A stretch of DNA of 64,000 bases from a methanogenic archaeon ISO4-H5 (lineage in GTDB: Archaea > Thermoplasmatota > Thermoplasmata > Methanomassiliicoccales > Methanomethylophilaceae), in contig CP014214.1 in NCBI GenBank assembly GCA_001560915.1, positions 1,054,001 through 1,118,000 on the forward strand. Direction: 5' to 3'. The notes beneath the pieces were generated by a model that worked only from the letters and a program-made list of their open reading frames with translations, ran no database searches and was not told the DNA's origin. Made by a program: the position numbers and the translations under genes. Each line of letters opens with the position of its first letter. Positions within the stretch are counted from its first letter, which is position 1. Shown in pieces: positions 26,236 through 34,146 of this stretch.

Positions 26236-28047
26236 ATGTCCAAACCCGAAGATGCATTTCTTCAGAACGCAGGATGCTGCGGAAAAGAGACTTTCGACAG
26301 AGCGCAGGCACTCGCCATCGACGGCGGCAAGGATGCTTTCGGTCTTTACATGGAATCGGCTCTGCAGGGGAATCCCGCCGGAGCGTTCATGGTATCGCAG
26401 TACTACAGCCGCGGACTCGAATCCGGAGACAGACTGTCTGCGACGTTCTGGGCAGTCTACGCCTACATGTGCGGATACCTGCCTGCGAACGATTGGCTTA
26501 AGAAGCACTTCAGGAAGAATCCCGTTCCCGAGGACAGGGAATTCTTCGGATACTGCGAGAAGCTCGCGGAGAACAACGGAGCGGCGGCTTTCATGGCGGG
26601 CATGGGTAGCTATCTCGGGCTCGGGACTCCATTCGATCCGGTGAAGGCATATTCGTTCTTCGATAAATCGGCGGAACTCGGCAACCCTGACGGGATGTGC
26701 GAGAAGGCACTCTGCCTCATGCGCGGAGCGGGTACCGAACGCAGTAAGGAAGAAGGGCTCTCCCTGCTCCTCAAGGCCGCTGAAACAGGTAACATCAGGG
26801 CCATCCTGAAATACGCCTGGTGCCTCGAGCACGGATACTGCGTACAGAGGGACCGCGCCCATGCACTCTCCATCTATCTGGCACTAGCGGACAAGAAGGA
26901 TCCGCAGGCCATCTACGAAGCGGGCAGATGCTACCTCGACGGAGTCGGTACCGACAAGGATCCCGACATGGCCTACGGATGGTTCCTAGTAGGTCAGACC
27001 CTCGGCGGAGTGAAGGCCACTTTCGGTATGGCCCGCTGCATGCTCGGAGGCATAGTGGAGGAGAAAAGGGATGAGGGACTGCATCTTCTGAAAGAGACCG
27101 CGGAGCAAGGATTCCCCGATGCATTGGTGATGCTGGGACAGCTGTATGCCAAAGGCGGGAAGATCCTCAGGAAGGATGAATCGAAGGCCATCGAATGCTT
27201 CAGGAACGCTGCCGATCTCGGCAGGGCTTCCGCATGCATCCACATGTACGAATGCTATTCATCGGGCAGCGGAGTGAAGAAGGATGCGAAACTCGCCACA
27301 TACTACGCCCTGAGGGCGGCCGCATACGGTAACACCGAGGGATGCTTCCTCGCAGGCAGTGCACTCATGTCGGGAACCGGTATCGCGAAGAACACCGAAC
27401 TCGGCCTGAAGCTGTGCACTTATGCTTCAGACGACGGATACATGAAGGCAACATTCACCCTGGCGAACTGCTACTCCCGCGGAAAGGGCGTCCCCAAGGA
27501 TGCCAAGAAAGGAATCGAGATGCACAAGGAACTTGCCGACAAGGGTTTCATCAAGTCGGCTTTCCATGTGGCGGAAGCATATTACATCGGAGATGCGGTC
27601 CCCCAGGACTACAAGAAAGCGTTCTCTCTGTTCAAGGTGGGTGCCGAGAAGGACAACGTGTTCTGCCAATACTATCTCGGCGAATGCTACGACAAGGGTC
27701 ACGGTACTTCCGTGGACAAGGCAGAGGCACTGAAATGGTATCGCAAGGCCGCCCAGCAGGGACACATCGTCTCGCAGAAAATCGTGGAGGAACGCAAGAG
27801 CGAGGCGATTCTCAAAGACGAATCGCCATTCGACACCTTCCTCAAGAGCGCCCGTGCGGGAGATGCACAGTCCATGTACATCCTCGGAAGGTACTACGAG
27901 GACGGTATCGGCATCGAGAAAGACCCCCGCAAGGCCAGGGAATGGTATCAGAAGGCCAAGAAGAGGGGCAACCCAGCCGCCAGAAGGGCACTTGAAGCTC
28001 TCGAGAAGAAGATGCAGGCCGGCGCATCGGAACAGGATGCTGCCTGA
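26236..28047 (+). CDS. Long Sel1-like repeat protein
   Basis: A 603-residue protein composed of about fourteen Sel1-like (TPR-related) repeats of about 36 residues, recognised by A...Y..G.GV.kD..kA..w. No signal peptide or membrane helix, so cytoplasmic scaffold. The N-terminal 60 residues include a CC pair and are not repeat-like. The ATG at 26236 has CAGGAGAT upstream; the frame to 26119 overlaps the PEBP gene out of frame. A small relative lies at 53993-54442. Partner proteins are unknown. Confidence 0.85.
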   Translation: MSKPEDAFLQNAGCCGKETFDRAQALAIDGGKDAFGLYMESALQGNPAGAFMVSQYYSRGLESGDRLSATFWAVYAYMCGYLPANDWLKKHFRKNPVPEDREFFGYCEKLAENNGAAAFMAGMGSYLGLGTPFDPVKAYSFFDKSAELGNPDGMCEKALCLMRGAGTERSKEEGLSLLLKAAETGNIRAILKYAWCLEHGYCVQRDRAHALSIYLALADKKDPQAIYEAGRCYLDGVGTDKDPDMAYGWFLVGQTLGGVKATFGMARCMLGGIVEEKRDEGLHLLKETAEQGFPDALVMLGQLYAKGGKILRKDESKAIECFRNAADLGRASACIHMYECYSSGSGVKKDAKLATYYALRAAAYGNTEGCFLAGSALMSGTGIAKNTELGLKLCTYASDDGYMKATFTLANCYSRGKGVPKDAKKGIEMHKELADKGFIKSAFHVAEAYYIGDAVPQDYKKAFSLFKVGAEKDNVFCQYYLGECYDKGHGTSVDKAEALKWYRKAAQQGHIVSQKIVEERKSEAILKDESPFDTFLKSARAGDAQSMYILGRYYEDGIGIEKDPRKAREWYQKAKKRGNPAARRALEALEKKMQAGASEQDAA

Positions 28048-28073
28048 CCCCATTTCGGATACGGCGATTCAGT

Positions 28074-28619
28074 ATGGCGAAGATCAGGGTTTTCGTTTCC
28101 ATCCCGATGCCCAACACGGCCGGGCTCAGACCGATGATGGACGATCTTTCGAAAGTCCGCGGGGTCAGGACCTCCCCGATGGGGCAGATGCACATTACAC
28201 TCCGTTTCATCGGAGACATAGAAGAGGACAGGGTCGATGATATCGAGGCCGCTGTCAACGAGGCCATCGCCGGAGTCAAGGCATCGCGCATAACCCTGAA
28301 GGGTCTGGGAGCGTTCCCCAACCAGAGGAATCCGAGGGTCCTGTGGGCGGGAATCAGTACCGAGATGCCTCTTTTGGAGATATCGGAGAGACTCTCGGCC
28401 CGGTTCAAAACCATGAACATTCCCTTCGACGAGAAACCCTTCAGACCGCATATCACCGTAGGGCGCATAGAAGGAAGAGCCAATCTGGTCCACGAGTTCA
28501 GCAGATATCAGACGACAGAATTCGCCACCTATATCCCCAACTCGGTGATGGTGATGAAGAGCGAACTCACCCCGAAGGGTGCGGTGCACAGCATCCTCCG
28601 TGTGTGCTATTTCGACTAA
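28074..28619 (+). CDS. thpR: RNA 2',3'-cyclic phosphodiesterase
   Basis: A 181-residue 2H-phosphoesterase of the ThpR (former LigT) family, which opens 2',3'-cyclic phosphates to 2'-phosphates. Both HxTx motifs are visible: HITL near residue 41 and HITV near residue 125. The length is normal. It follows the Sel1 gene by 26 bases. In archaea its physiological RNA target is not settled. Confidence 0.92.
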   Translation: MAKIRVFVSIPMPNTAGLRPMMDDLSKVRGVRTSPMGQMHITLRFIGDIEEDRVDDIEAAVNEAIAGVKASRITLKGLGAFPNQRNPRVLWAGISTEMPLLEISERLSARFKTMNIPFDEKPFRPHITVGRIEGRANLVHEFSRYQTTEFATYIPNSVMVMKSELTPKGAVHSILRVCYFD

Positions 28620-28668
28620 AGAGCCGTCTCTGCAAAGGCTTAAACCCGCTTCTTCCGCATGAATTCGC

Positions 28669-29118
28669 TCAAAATGCTGTGGGGATCGGCACCGGAACCA
28701 CACCGTGGGCTGCATTCACCTCATCAACCCAGAAGTCAATCTCCTCATCCGGAAGCCCAAGATACTGGGCGACACTGAGAAGATACAAGGTGAACTAGTA
28801 AGGCACGCTGTCCTGATCCACGATCGTGTATATCGAACGGGACCTGCACTTGGAATGCACCATGGACTGAAGCTTGGGCACGTCCGCGTCCTTGGAGATC
28901 TTCTTGGTCCAACCGGTGAATCCCTGACGGCACACCTCATTGCGGAGGCCCTCTCTCTGGGCGGAACCCATGATCATGGCGACCCTGCGTCTCTCTCCGC
29001 GATGGGTTTCGATAACCAACAAATCAGTAGTGAAGTCTGCATCTAACTCGAAGGTAGCTCCGTCACAACCGACCGTCATGCGGAAGTGATACCTTTCGAG
29101 GTCTCCCGCTTTTATCAT
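28669..29118 (-). CDS. Unknown protein with in-frame TAG at codon 108 (pyrrolysine or nonsense)
   Basis: A gene of unrecognised family. ATG at 29118 is followed by 107 sense codons, then TAG (28795-28797), then 41 more sense codons to TGA at 28669-28671. If TAG is read, the product has 149 residues; the second part starts FTLYLLSVAQ and contains DEEIDFWVDEV, with normal protein-like composition. The TATA-like ATTAATATATA lies about 25 bases upstream, so the transcript probably begins near the ATG. No other gene assigned here ends with TAG. Alternatives are an ordinary TAG stop at 107 residues, or a recent nonsense mutation. Confidence 0.55.
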
Positions 29119-29154
29119 GTGTTAATGATTGAGTCAGTATATATTAATGGACAA

Positions 29155-29181
29155 TTACGAACATGTTACGTTATTCGTAAC
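29155..29181. promoter_or_regulatory. Nested inverted repeat upstream of the TAG-containing gene
   Basis: TTACGAA (29155-29161) and TTCGTAA (29174-29180) are perfect 7-bp arms with a 12-base centre. GTTACG (29165-29170) and CGTAAC (29176-29181) make an inner pair. The site lies just behind the TATA-like element of the minus-strand gene, where an operator would be expected. Confidence 0.45.
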
Positions 29182-29478
29182 TGTGTCAAAACCAGGGTTT
29201 CTTTTTAAGCAAAATGCGGATTAAACTAGGCGAAAGGTGGATTCCGAACGCTTGAACATGGTTCGGATCACGAAAGGGGTTATTCATCATGGACTCGAGA
29301 AGCCCATACTCCCTGCACATCGCTGCCTCACAATCATCAACCATCCTCTCTCAAGAAGAACTAACGATAACGATGTTCAGTACCCTTTGCCATCGACGTT
29401 GGGGTAGATTGCATTCTGATCTATCCGATTGAAGTATGTGTCTGGTATCCAGCAGTACTGATATCAATCGTAGTATTC
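29182..29478. other. Intergenic region without a convincing gene
   Basis: I see no recognisable gene here. One short plus-strand frame (29289-29432, 47 codons, ATG preceded by AAAGGGG) has no recognised family and may be chance or a remnant. The composition is more AT-rich than the flanking genes. Confidence 0.4.
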
Positions 29479-29562
29479 AAAAGTCGCTGGAAAAACGTGC
29501 AGAATTCGTAAAAAGTCGCTGGAAAAACGTGCAGAATTCCTAAAAAGTCGCTTGAAAAATGT
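29479..29562. repeat. Tandem direct repeat, period 32 bp, about 2.6 copies
   Basis: Copies start at 29479, 29511 and 29543. The first two share 29 identical bases (beginning AAAAGTCGCTGG and ending CAGAATTC) plus a three-base variable end. The third stops after about 20 bases with two changes. The period is not a multiple of three and no spacers are present. It ends 28 bases before the AAA ATPase start. Confidence 0.85.
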
Positions 29563-29590
29563 TTTAGTATCGGAAAGCAGATGTCTGAAT

Positions 29591-30949
29591 GTGTTCAGAA
29601 GAAAGATTATCGATGCCCTTTCGGAATGGAAGAATTCCGGACTTTGTAAGAAGAAAGCAGCAATAGTCAAGGGACTCAGGCAGATCGGCAAGACCGTTGC
29701 GGTGAAAGAATTCGCCAGAAGCAACTATGATAATGTGGTCTACGTAGACTTTAAAAAGACCACATCTGCCAAAGCCGCTTTCGAAGGAGACATCGATATC
29801 GATAGGATAACGATGAGGATTACTGCAGTATTGCCCGATGCTAAATTCGTTCCGGGGCATACCGTGATTATACTTGACGAAATCCAGGAATGCGCAAGAG
29901 CACGTTTCAGTATCAAAGCATTCATCGAAGACGGGCGTTATGACCTGATAGCGACGGGTTCCCTCCTGGGAATCAGGGGCTATAACCGCAAAGACCGTGA
30001 CATACCTGTCGGCTTCGAACACACGATACGCATGTATCCGATGGACTTCGAGGAATTCCTCTGGGCCAAAGGCGTATCACAGCAGATCATAGATTACATC
30101 AAAGACTGTTTTTCAGGCAAAAGAACTGTGGACGACCCAATCCACTCAGTCATGAAAAGACACTTTCAGGAATACGTATGCGTCGGAGGAATGCCCTCCG
30201 TTGTCAGCACGTTCATCGAGAAGAACGATATGAATACCGTCAGAGCCGAACAGCAGGACCTGATCGAGCAATATCGCGATGATTTCGGAAGATATCTCGA
30301 TGAGAACGAGAACGAAGTCACAGACACAGAAATGATGGGGTATATCAACCAGGTGTTTGACTCAATACCTGCTCAGCTGAGTAAGGAGAACAAAAAATTC
30401 CAATACAGCGTTTTGTCTAAAAACGCCAGGGGCAGAACGTATGCGGGCGCCATACAATGGCTAGCGGATTACGGTCTGATCAACAAATCATATAACCTGT
30501 CCTCACTGGAGCTCCCTTTGAACGGAAACAAGGACGATTCCGTATTCAAGATCTACATGGCAGATACTGGACTGTTCGTTTCGATGCTGGATCGCGGAAC
30601 CTATGCCGATATACTGTCAGGAAACCTGGAGACATACAAAGGGGCTATTTTCGAGAATGTCATCTCAGATATCCTCAGCAAGAATGGGGTAAAACTGTTC
30701 TATTACCATAAAGACAGCGGACTCGAGATTGATTTCATCGCAAAACATGACAGGAAAGCCTGCCTGATAGAGGTCAAATCCAACACGGGGAACACAAAAT
30801 CGGCAAAGACCGTTCTCGGTGACAAAAAGAACTACGACGTCGAACTCTGCTACAAGCTGGGGAACTACAATGTCGGTTTCATGAACGGCATACTCACGCT
30901 ACCGGATTATATGGCGCCTTTGGTAGCCAAAGAACTTTCTGATGAGTGA
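29591..30949 (+). CDS. AAA ATPase with DUF4143 C-terminal domain
   Basis: A 452-residue predicted P-loop ATPase of the AAA_14/DUF4143 group. An altered Walker A GLRQIGKT (near residue 36), Walker B TVIILDEIQEC and the sensor ATGSLLG are present. The C-terminal half has the restriction-nuclease-like fold signature EIDFIAKHD...CLIEVKSN. I chose GTG 29591 because its product begins FRRKIID, the usual N-terminus; the TTG at 29552 lies inside the tandem repeat. Such genes are widespread in archaea, often in many copies, with unclear function (possibly mobile or defence related). Codon use looks more AT-rich than in neighbours. Confidence 0.85.
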   Translation: MFRRKIIDALSEWKNSGLCKKKAAIVKGLRQIGKTVAVKEFARSNYDNVVYVDFKKTTSAKAAFEGDIDIDRITMRITAVLPDAKFVPGHTVIILDEIQECARARFSIKAFIEDGRYDLIATGSLLGIRGYNRKDRDIPVGFEHTIRMYPMDFEEFLWAKGVSQQIIDYIKDCFSGKRTVDDPIHSVMKRHFQEYVCVGGMPSVVSTFIEKNDMNTVRAEQQDLIEQYRDDFGRYLDENENEVTDTEMMGYINQVFDSIPAQLSKENKKFQYSVLSKNARGRTYAGAIQWLADYGLINKSYNLSSLELPLNGNKDDSVFKIYMADTGLFVSMLDRGTYADILSGNLETYKGAIFENVISDILSKNGVKLFYYHKDSGLEIDFIAKHDRKACLIEVKSNTGNTKSAKTVLGDKKNYDVELCYKLGNYNVGFMNGILTLPDYMAPLVAKELSDE

Positions 30950-31116
30950 AAACGAGATTTGCTGTACGTTGTTTCTGTCAAAGACTGGTTAAATTGTGCA
31001 GTTCACGTTCCATGACATCCTCCGCATCCGAAAAACCTGAATACAAGACCAAATTCTGAAGCAGGCCTAACTGTACTCTCCAGGTTATATACTCCCCCAA
31101 ACGGCTGAAGAGTAAC

Positions 31117-31593
31117 GTGAGCAAAATGATGGCTTACGCAAAGAAGAAACTCAGAAAGCTGAACAGGAAGGGAGGCATCGAAGGCCTCCCGATGGAACTG
31201 ATGATAATCGTCGTGATTGCCGCTCTGGGAACCGCGGTCCTCGTCGGGTGGATGGGAAACATCGAGACTCCCGAGACCATCGGACAAGTGGACAGTTCCG
31301 TGGACCAGATCGTCATGACGACCGACAAGAACACCAACGTCTCCTTCACCATCACCGTGACCGACACCTCCGGAGACGCCATCCCCAACGCCACCGTCGT
31401 ACTGACCGGATGCAACGTGAGCAAGGGAACTTCCGGTGCAACCGTATATGGAACCACCAACAGTGCCGGACAGGCATCGTTCACAGGCCTCAGCATACAG
31501 AAGACCACCTCCGGTGTGGGTTACATCAACGTCAGCGTCTCCGCAGGTGACTACGGAGAAGACTCCTCCCTGAGGATTCCGGTGGTGAGGTGA
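31117..31593 (+). CDS. Type IV pilin-like protein with Ig-like domain
   Basis: A 158-residue exported protein. The basic stretch KKKLRKLNRKG is followed by GIEGLPMEL and a hydrophobic helix (about 28-45), the form of an archaeal class III signal peptide cut after KG. Residues 68-130 form an Ig-like/carboxypeptidase-regulatory-like domain (DTSGDAIPNATVVL and the TNSAGQASFTGLS pattern). TTATATAC at 31085-31092 puts the transcript start at the GTG 31117, so the mRNA is probably leaderless. It is first of three overlapping genes and likely the main pilin or adhesive subunit. Confidence 0.75.
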   Translation: MSKMMAYAKKKLRKLNRKGGIEGLPMELMIIVVIAALGTAVLVGWMGNIETPETIGQVDSSVDQIVMTTDKNTNVSFTITVTDTSGDAIPNATVVLTGCNVSKGTSGATVYGTTNSAGQASFTGLSIQKTTSGVGYINVSVSAGDYGEDSSLRIPVVR

Positions 31594-32015
31594 TGGACAG
31601 GAAGGGCGTGACGGGATTCCCATGGAGGATATCCCTTGCGTTCCTCCTGGTCGCTCTCTGCGTCCCGCCCCTGGCGGGACTGGCGGAGGGATTCCAAGAC
31701 ACTGCCGACAACAGGGAGATAGATTCCGAAGTCGAACGCATAATCAACAGTGCCAGCACCGTTTATTTCGGCGGTGCGGGCACTTCCCTTTCTTTGGATC
31801 TCTCCATCCTCCCCGGTTACGAGATCACCCTCGGCGGGGAGGGTGCGGAGGCTTATTGCATCAAGATCACCGATCCCAACGGAACGGAGACCAGGACCTT
31901 CATGGAACATCCTGCCGCCAGGTTCCTGAACTCAGTGACCCTTTCGGGACCCTGCACCTTGGAACTCGTCTGTCATGATGAACCGGCATACGGGATAACG
32001 GCGGTGTGCCCATGA
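31593..32015 (+). CDS. Minor pilin-like protein
   Basis: A 140-residue protein starting DRKGVTGF followed by a hydrophobic helix (about 12-30), again a pilin-like N-terminus. The rest is a small beta-rich domain with a C-terminal Cys group (GPCTLELVC, then AVCP at the very end). ATG 31593 is preceded by GGTGGTGA; GTG 31590 is the alternative. It overlaps both neighbours by a few bases, so the three are translated together. Confidence 0.7.
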   Translation: MDRKGVTGFPWRISLAFLLVALCVPPLAGLAEGFQDTADNREIDSEVERIINSASTVYFGGAGTSLSLDLSILPGYEITLGGEGAEAYCIKITDPNGTETRTFMEHPAARFLNSVTLSGPCTLELVCHDEPAYGITAVCP

Positions 32016-32530
32016 TGGGCTTCACCCTTTCCAGGATCGCCCTTTTCGCCTGCGGTGCGATACTGATGGCGGCGGTGGCAGTCCCGATATCAGAGATGTA
32101 CCAAGACCGCGGGAACGACAGTATTGAGAAGGTTGCGGAGGCGGATGCGATGTTCGTCGATGCCCTCTGGGATATCGATATGGACGAGACCGCTTTGAGG
32201 GGCGATATCCTGCTCCCCTCACCCGCTTACGGACTTATCATCGATGGTTATTTCCTGACCATCAGCGACGACGACGGCAACAGTTACGTGTCATCGCTCA
32301 AACACCGTACCGACAGGATAGAATTGGGTTACGGGGATTCTGTGAATGTCTGCAGATACGGCGATAAACTGATGCTCTGCAGCAATGTGCCAGACGATGA
32401 ACCTGTGACAGAAACGGATCCCTTGGAAGATTGGGATACCGCACCTCCTGAAGAACCTTCGGCAGGGAATTCGTATACAGTCACGAACGAAAGCGGAAAC
32501 TCGATAACGATCAGCTGCGGACCCGCCTGA
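32012..32530 (+). CDS. Minor pilin-like or anchored protein
   Basis: A 172-residue protein with a hydrophobic helix at about residues 5-25 and a soluble acidic domain. It starts at ATG 32012, overlapping the previous stop as ATGA. Its C-terminus is a Glu/Asp/Pro-rich linker followed by a Ser/Thr-rich strand ending SITISCGPA. The last residues resemble the end of the unrelated secreted protein at 55518-56666 (SIRVTCGPASS). Role inferred from operon and topology. Confidence 0.68.
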   Translation: MMGFTLSRIALFACGAILMAAVAVPISEMYQDRGNDSIEKVAEADAMFVDALWDIDMDETALRGDILLPSPAYGLIIDGYFLTISDDDGNSYVSSLKHRTDRIELGYGDSVNVCRYGDKLMLCSNVPDDEPVTETDPLEDWDTAPPEEPSAGNSYTVTNESGNSITISCGPA

Positions 32531-33736
32531 TCATTCGCCGAAGGTCTCGGAGATCTTGGTAAGTGCAGCTGCGAGACGGTCGATGTCGCTGCGGTTGTTG
32601 TAGAGGTAAACGGAAGCCCTGACGCTGCCCTCTACGCCCCTGGCGACAAAGAATGGATGGGCGCAATGCATTCCGGAGCGGACCATGATGCCATCCATGC
32701 TGTCAAGCATCATCGCGACGTCGTGGGCACCGAGTCCGTCGATGTTGAATGACATCAGGGAGCACCTCTGCGAAGGGTCCTCGGGACCCACGATGTGGAG
32801 TCCTTTGATGTCCTTGGTGACATCGTACATGTATCTCACGAGCTCTGCATCGTGCTTCATGACCTCTTCCATTCCGATGCGGGAGAGGTAATCGATTGCG
32901 GCCTTGGTTCCGAAAATACCCGCGTAATCCTGGAGACCTGCCTCGAGACGGTCAGGGACAGGAGCGTAATCGACGTCGGAATAGGTGACAAGACCTACCA
33001 TGCCTCCGCCGTAACGGCTGGGCCTCAATGCCTCCAGAGACTCCTCGGTACCGTACAGGAATCCCATTCCGGAAGGACCGAGCATCTTGTGGATGGAAGT
33101 TGCATAAAAATCGACCCCGCAATCCTTGAGGTCAACCTTGATATGGGGCGCACCCTGGGCTCCGTCGACCATGATCTTCGCTCCGTAATCGTGGGCGATC
33201 TCGGCCACATCCTTGATGGGGACGGTACACCCGGTGACATTGCTGCAATGGGTGACGGATACCAGTTTCACGTCCTTGCCCATGGCATTCTTGAAAGCTT
33301 CGATGTCGAAGACACCGTCCTGCCCGGACTCGGAACGCCTGAGGTTTATCCCCACTGAGTCCTTAAAGGTCAGCCACGGGACGTAGTTGGAATTGTGCTC
33401 CGAATCGGTGGTGACCACGGCATCCCCTTTCTTCAATCCGAAACCGAATGCAACGGTGTTGAGGGCCTCGGTGCTGTTCTTGGTGAACACGAAGGAGTTG
33501 GGAGACTCGGCGTTGAAGAATGAAGCTAGTGCTTCCCTGGTCTCGTCCACCCTGATCGACACCTCGTTGGCGAGATGGTGGACGCTCCTTCCTCCGCACA
33601 CCGGGTACTTCTCGTAGTATTCGGTGACAGCTTCGATGACCGAATCCGGGCGCAGGGACTGACAGGAGCTGTCGAGGTAGACACCCTTGTCTGTCCTCAT
33701 CGTAGGGAAATCATTGCGCACGGACTCGAAATCCAT
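32531..33736 (-). CDS. sufS: Cysteine desulfurase, SufS-type
   Basis: PLP enzyme of 401 residues that takes sulfur from cysteine for Fe-S cluster assembly. The PLP Lys217 lies in ATSIHK, Asp191 in VDGAQ, and the persulfide Cys358 in RSGMHCAHPF, the group II (SufS/CsdA) arrangement. No sufBCD is beside it in this window. A TATA box sits 20 bases upstream (33757-33764) between the arms of an inverted repeat, suggesting regulated, leaderless expression. A second, group I desulfurase (nifS) lies at 62019-63200. Confidence 0.92.
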   Translation of the reverse strand: MDFESVRNDFPTMRTDKGVYLDSSCQSLRPDSVIEAVTEYYEKYPVCGGRSVHHLANEVSIRVDETREALASFFNAESPNSFVFTKNSTEALNTVAFGFGLKKGDAVVTTDSEHNSNYVPWLTFKDSVGINLRRSESGQDGVFDIEAFKNAMGKDVKLVSVTHCSNVTGCTVPIKDVAEIAHDYGAKIMVDGAQGAPHIKVDLKDCGVDFYATSIHKMLGPSGMGFLYGTEESLEALRPSRYGGGMVGLVTYSDVDYAPVPDRLEAGLQDYAGIFGTKAAIDYLSRIGMEEVMKHDAELVRYMYDVTKDIKGLHIVGPEDPSQRCSLMSFNIDGLGAHDVAMMLDSMDGIMVRSGMHCAHPFFVARGVEGSVRASVYLYNNRSDIDRLAAALTKISETFGE

Positions 33737-33741
33737 GCCCG

Positions 33742-33776
33742 TGTATCGCGCCCTGCTTATAAATGTCTGCGATACA
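33742..33776. promoter_or_regulatory. Inverted repeat bracketing the sufS TATA box
   Basis: TGTATCGC (33742-33749) and GCGATACA (33769-33776) are perfect 8-bp arms around 19 bases that contain TTATAAAT (33757-33764), the probable sufS promoter. Position and symmetry suggest a repressor or Fe-S-responsive regulator site shared by sufS and the divergent parvulin gene. Confidence 0.55.
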
Positions 33777-33805
33777 GATTTTTATGAAAATCGCCATGGC
33801 AAAGC

Positions 33806-34084
33806 ATGGCAGATGAAGTACACTGCGCACACATACTCGTGAAGACCCAGAAAGACGCCAATCACCTCAAGGAGAGGGTCCTCGCGGGAGAGGATTTCGG
33901 TGCTCTTGCCGGAGAATTCTCGTCATGCCCCTCCAGGGAGCACGGCGGGGACCTCGGATGGTTCGGACGCGGTCAGATGGTCAAACCCTTCGAGAACGCA
34001 GCTTTCAAAGCGGAACCCGGCGAGGTCTGCGTCTGCCGCACCCAGTTCGGCTGGCATGTGATCAAGGTCCTCGAGAAGAGGTGA
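33806..34084 (+). CDS. Parvulin-type peptidyl-prolyl cis-trans isomerase
   Basis: A 92-residue single-domain parvulin (PpiC-type) that speeds cis-trans change at X-Pro bonds. The start CAHILVKT, the middle GGDLGWFGRGQMV and the end FGWHVIKVLEKR match the family core. No signal peptide, so cytoplasmic. It is divergent from sufS and followed after 62 bases by pyrD. Confidence 0.93.
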   Translation: MADEVHCAHILVKTQKDANHLKERVLAGEDFGALAGEFSSCPSREHGGDLGWFGRGQMVKPFENAAFKAEPGEVCVCRTQFGWHVIKVLEKR

Positions 34085-34146
34085 ACCCTCTGGCGCGGGT
34101 ACGCCCGCGCACATCCTTTTATTATGGTCGGACTTACCGAACATTA

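Noticed and set aside
28705-29046. 113-codon plus-strand frame opposite the TAG-containing gene
   Set aside because: The minus strand has a TATA-placed start and a better protein pattern on both sides of the TAG; the plus frame looks like its shadow.
29289-29432. 47-codon open frame in the intergenic stretch
   Set aside because: Purine-rich site upstream but no recognisable family, membrane helix or neighbour link; too weak to call.
29479-29562. CRISPR array
   Set aside because: The repeats are adjacent without variable spacers, and no cas gene is nearby.
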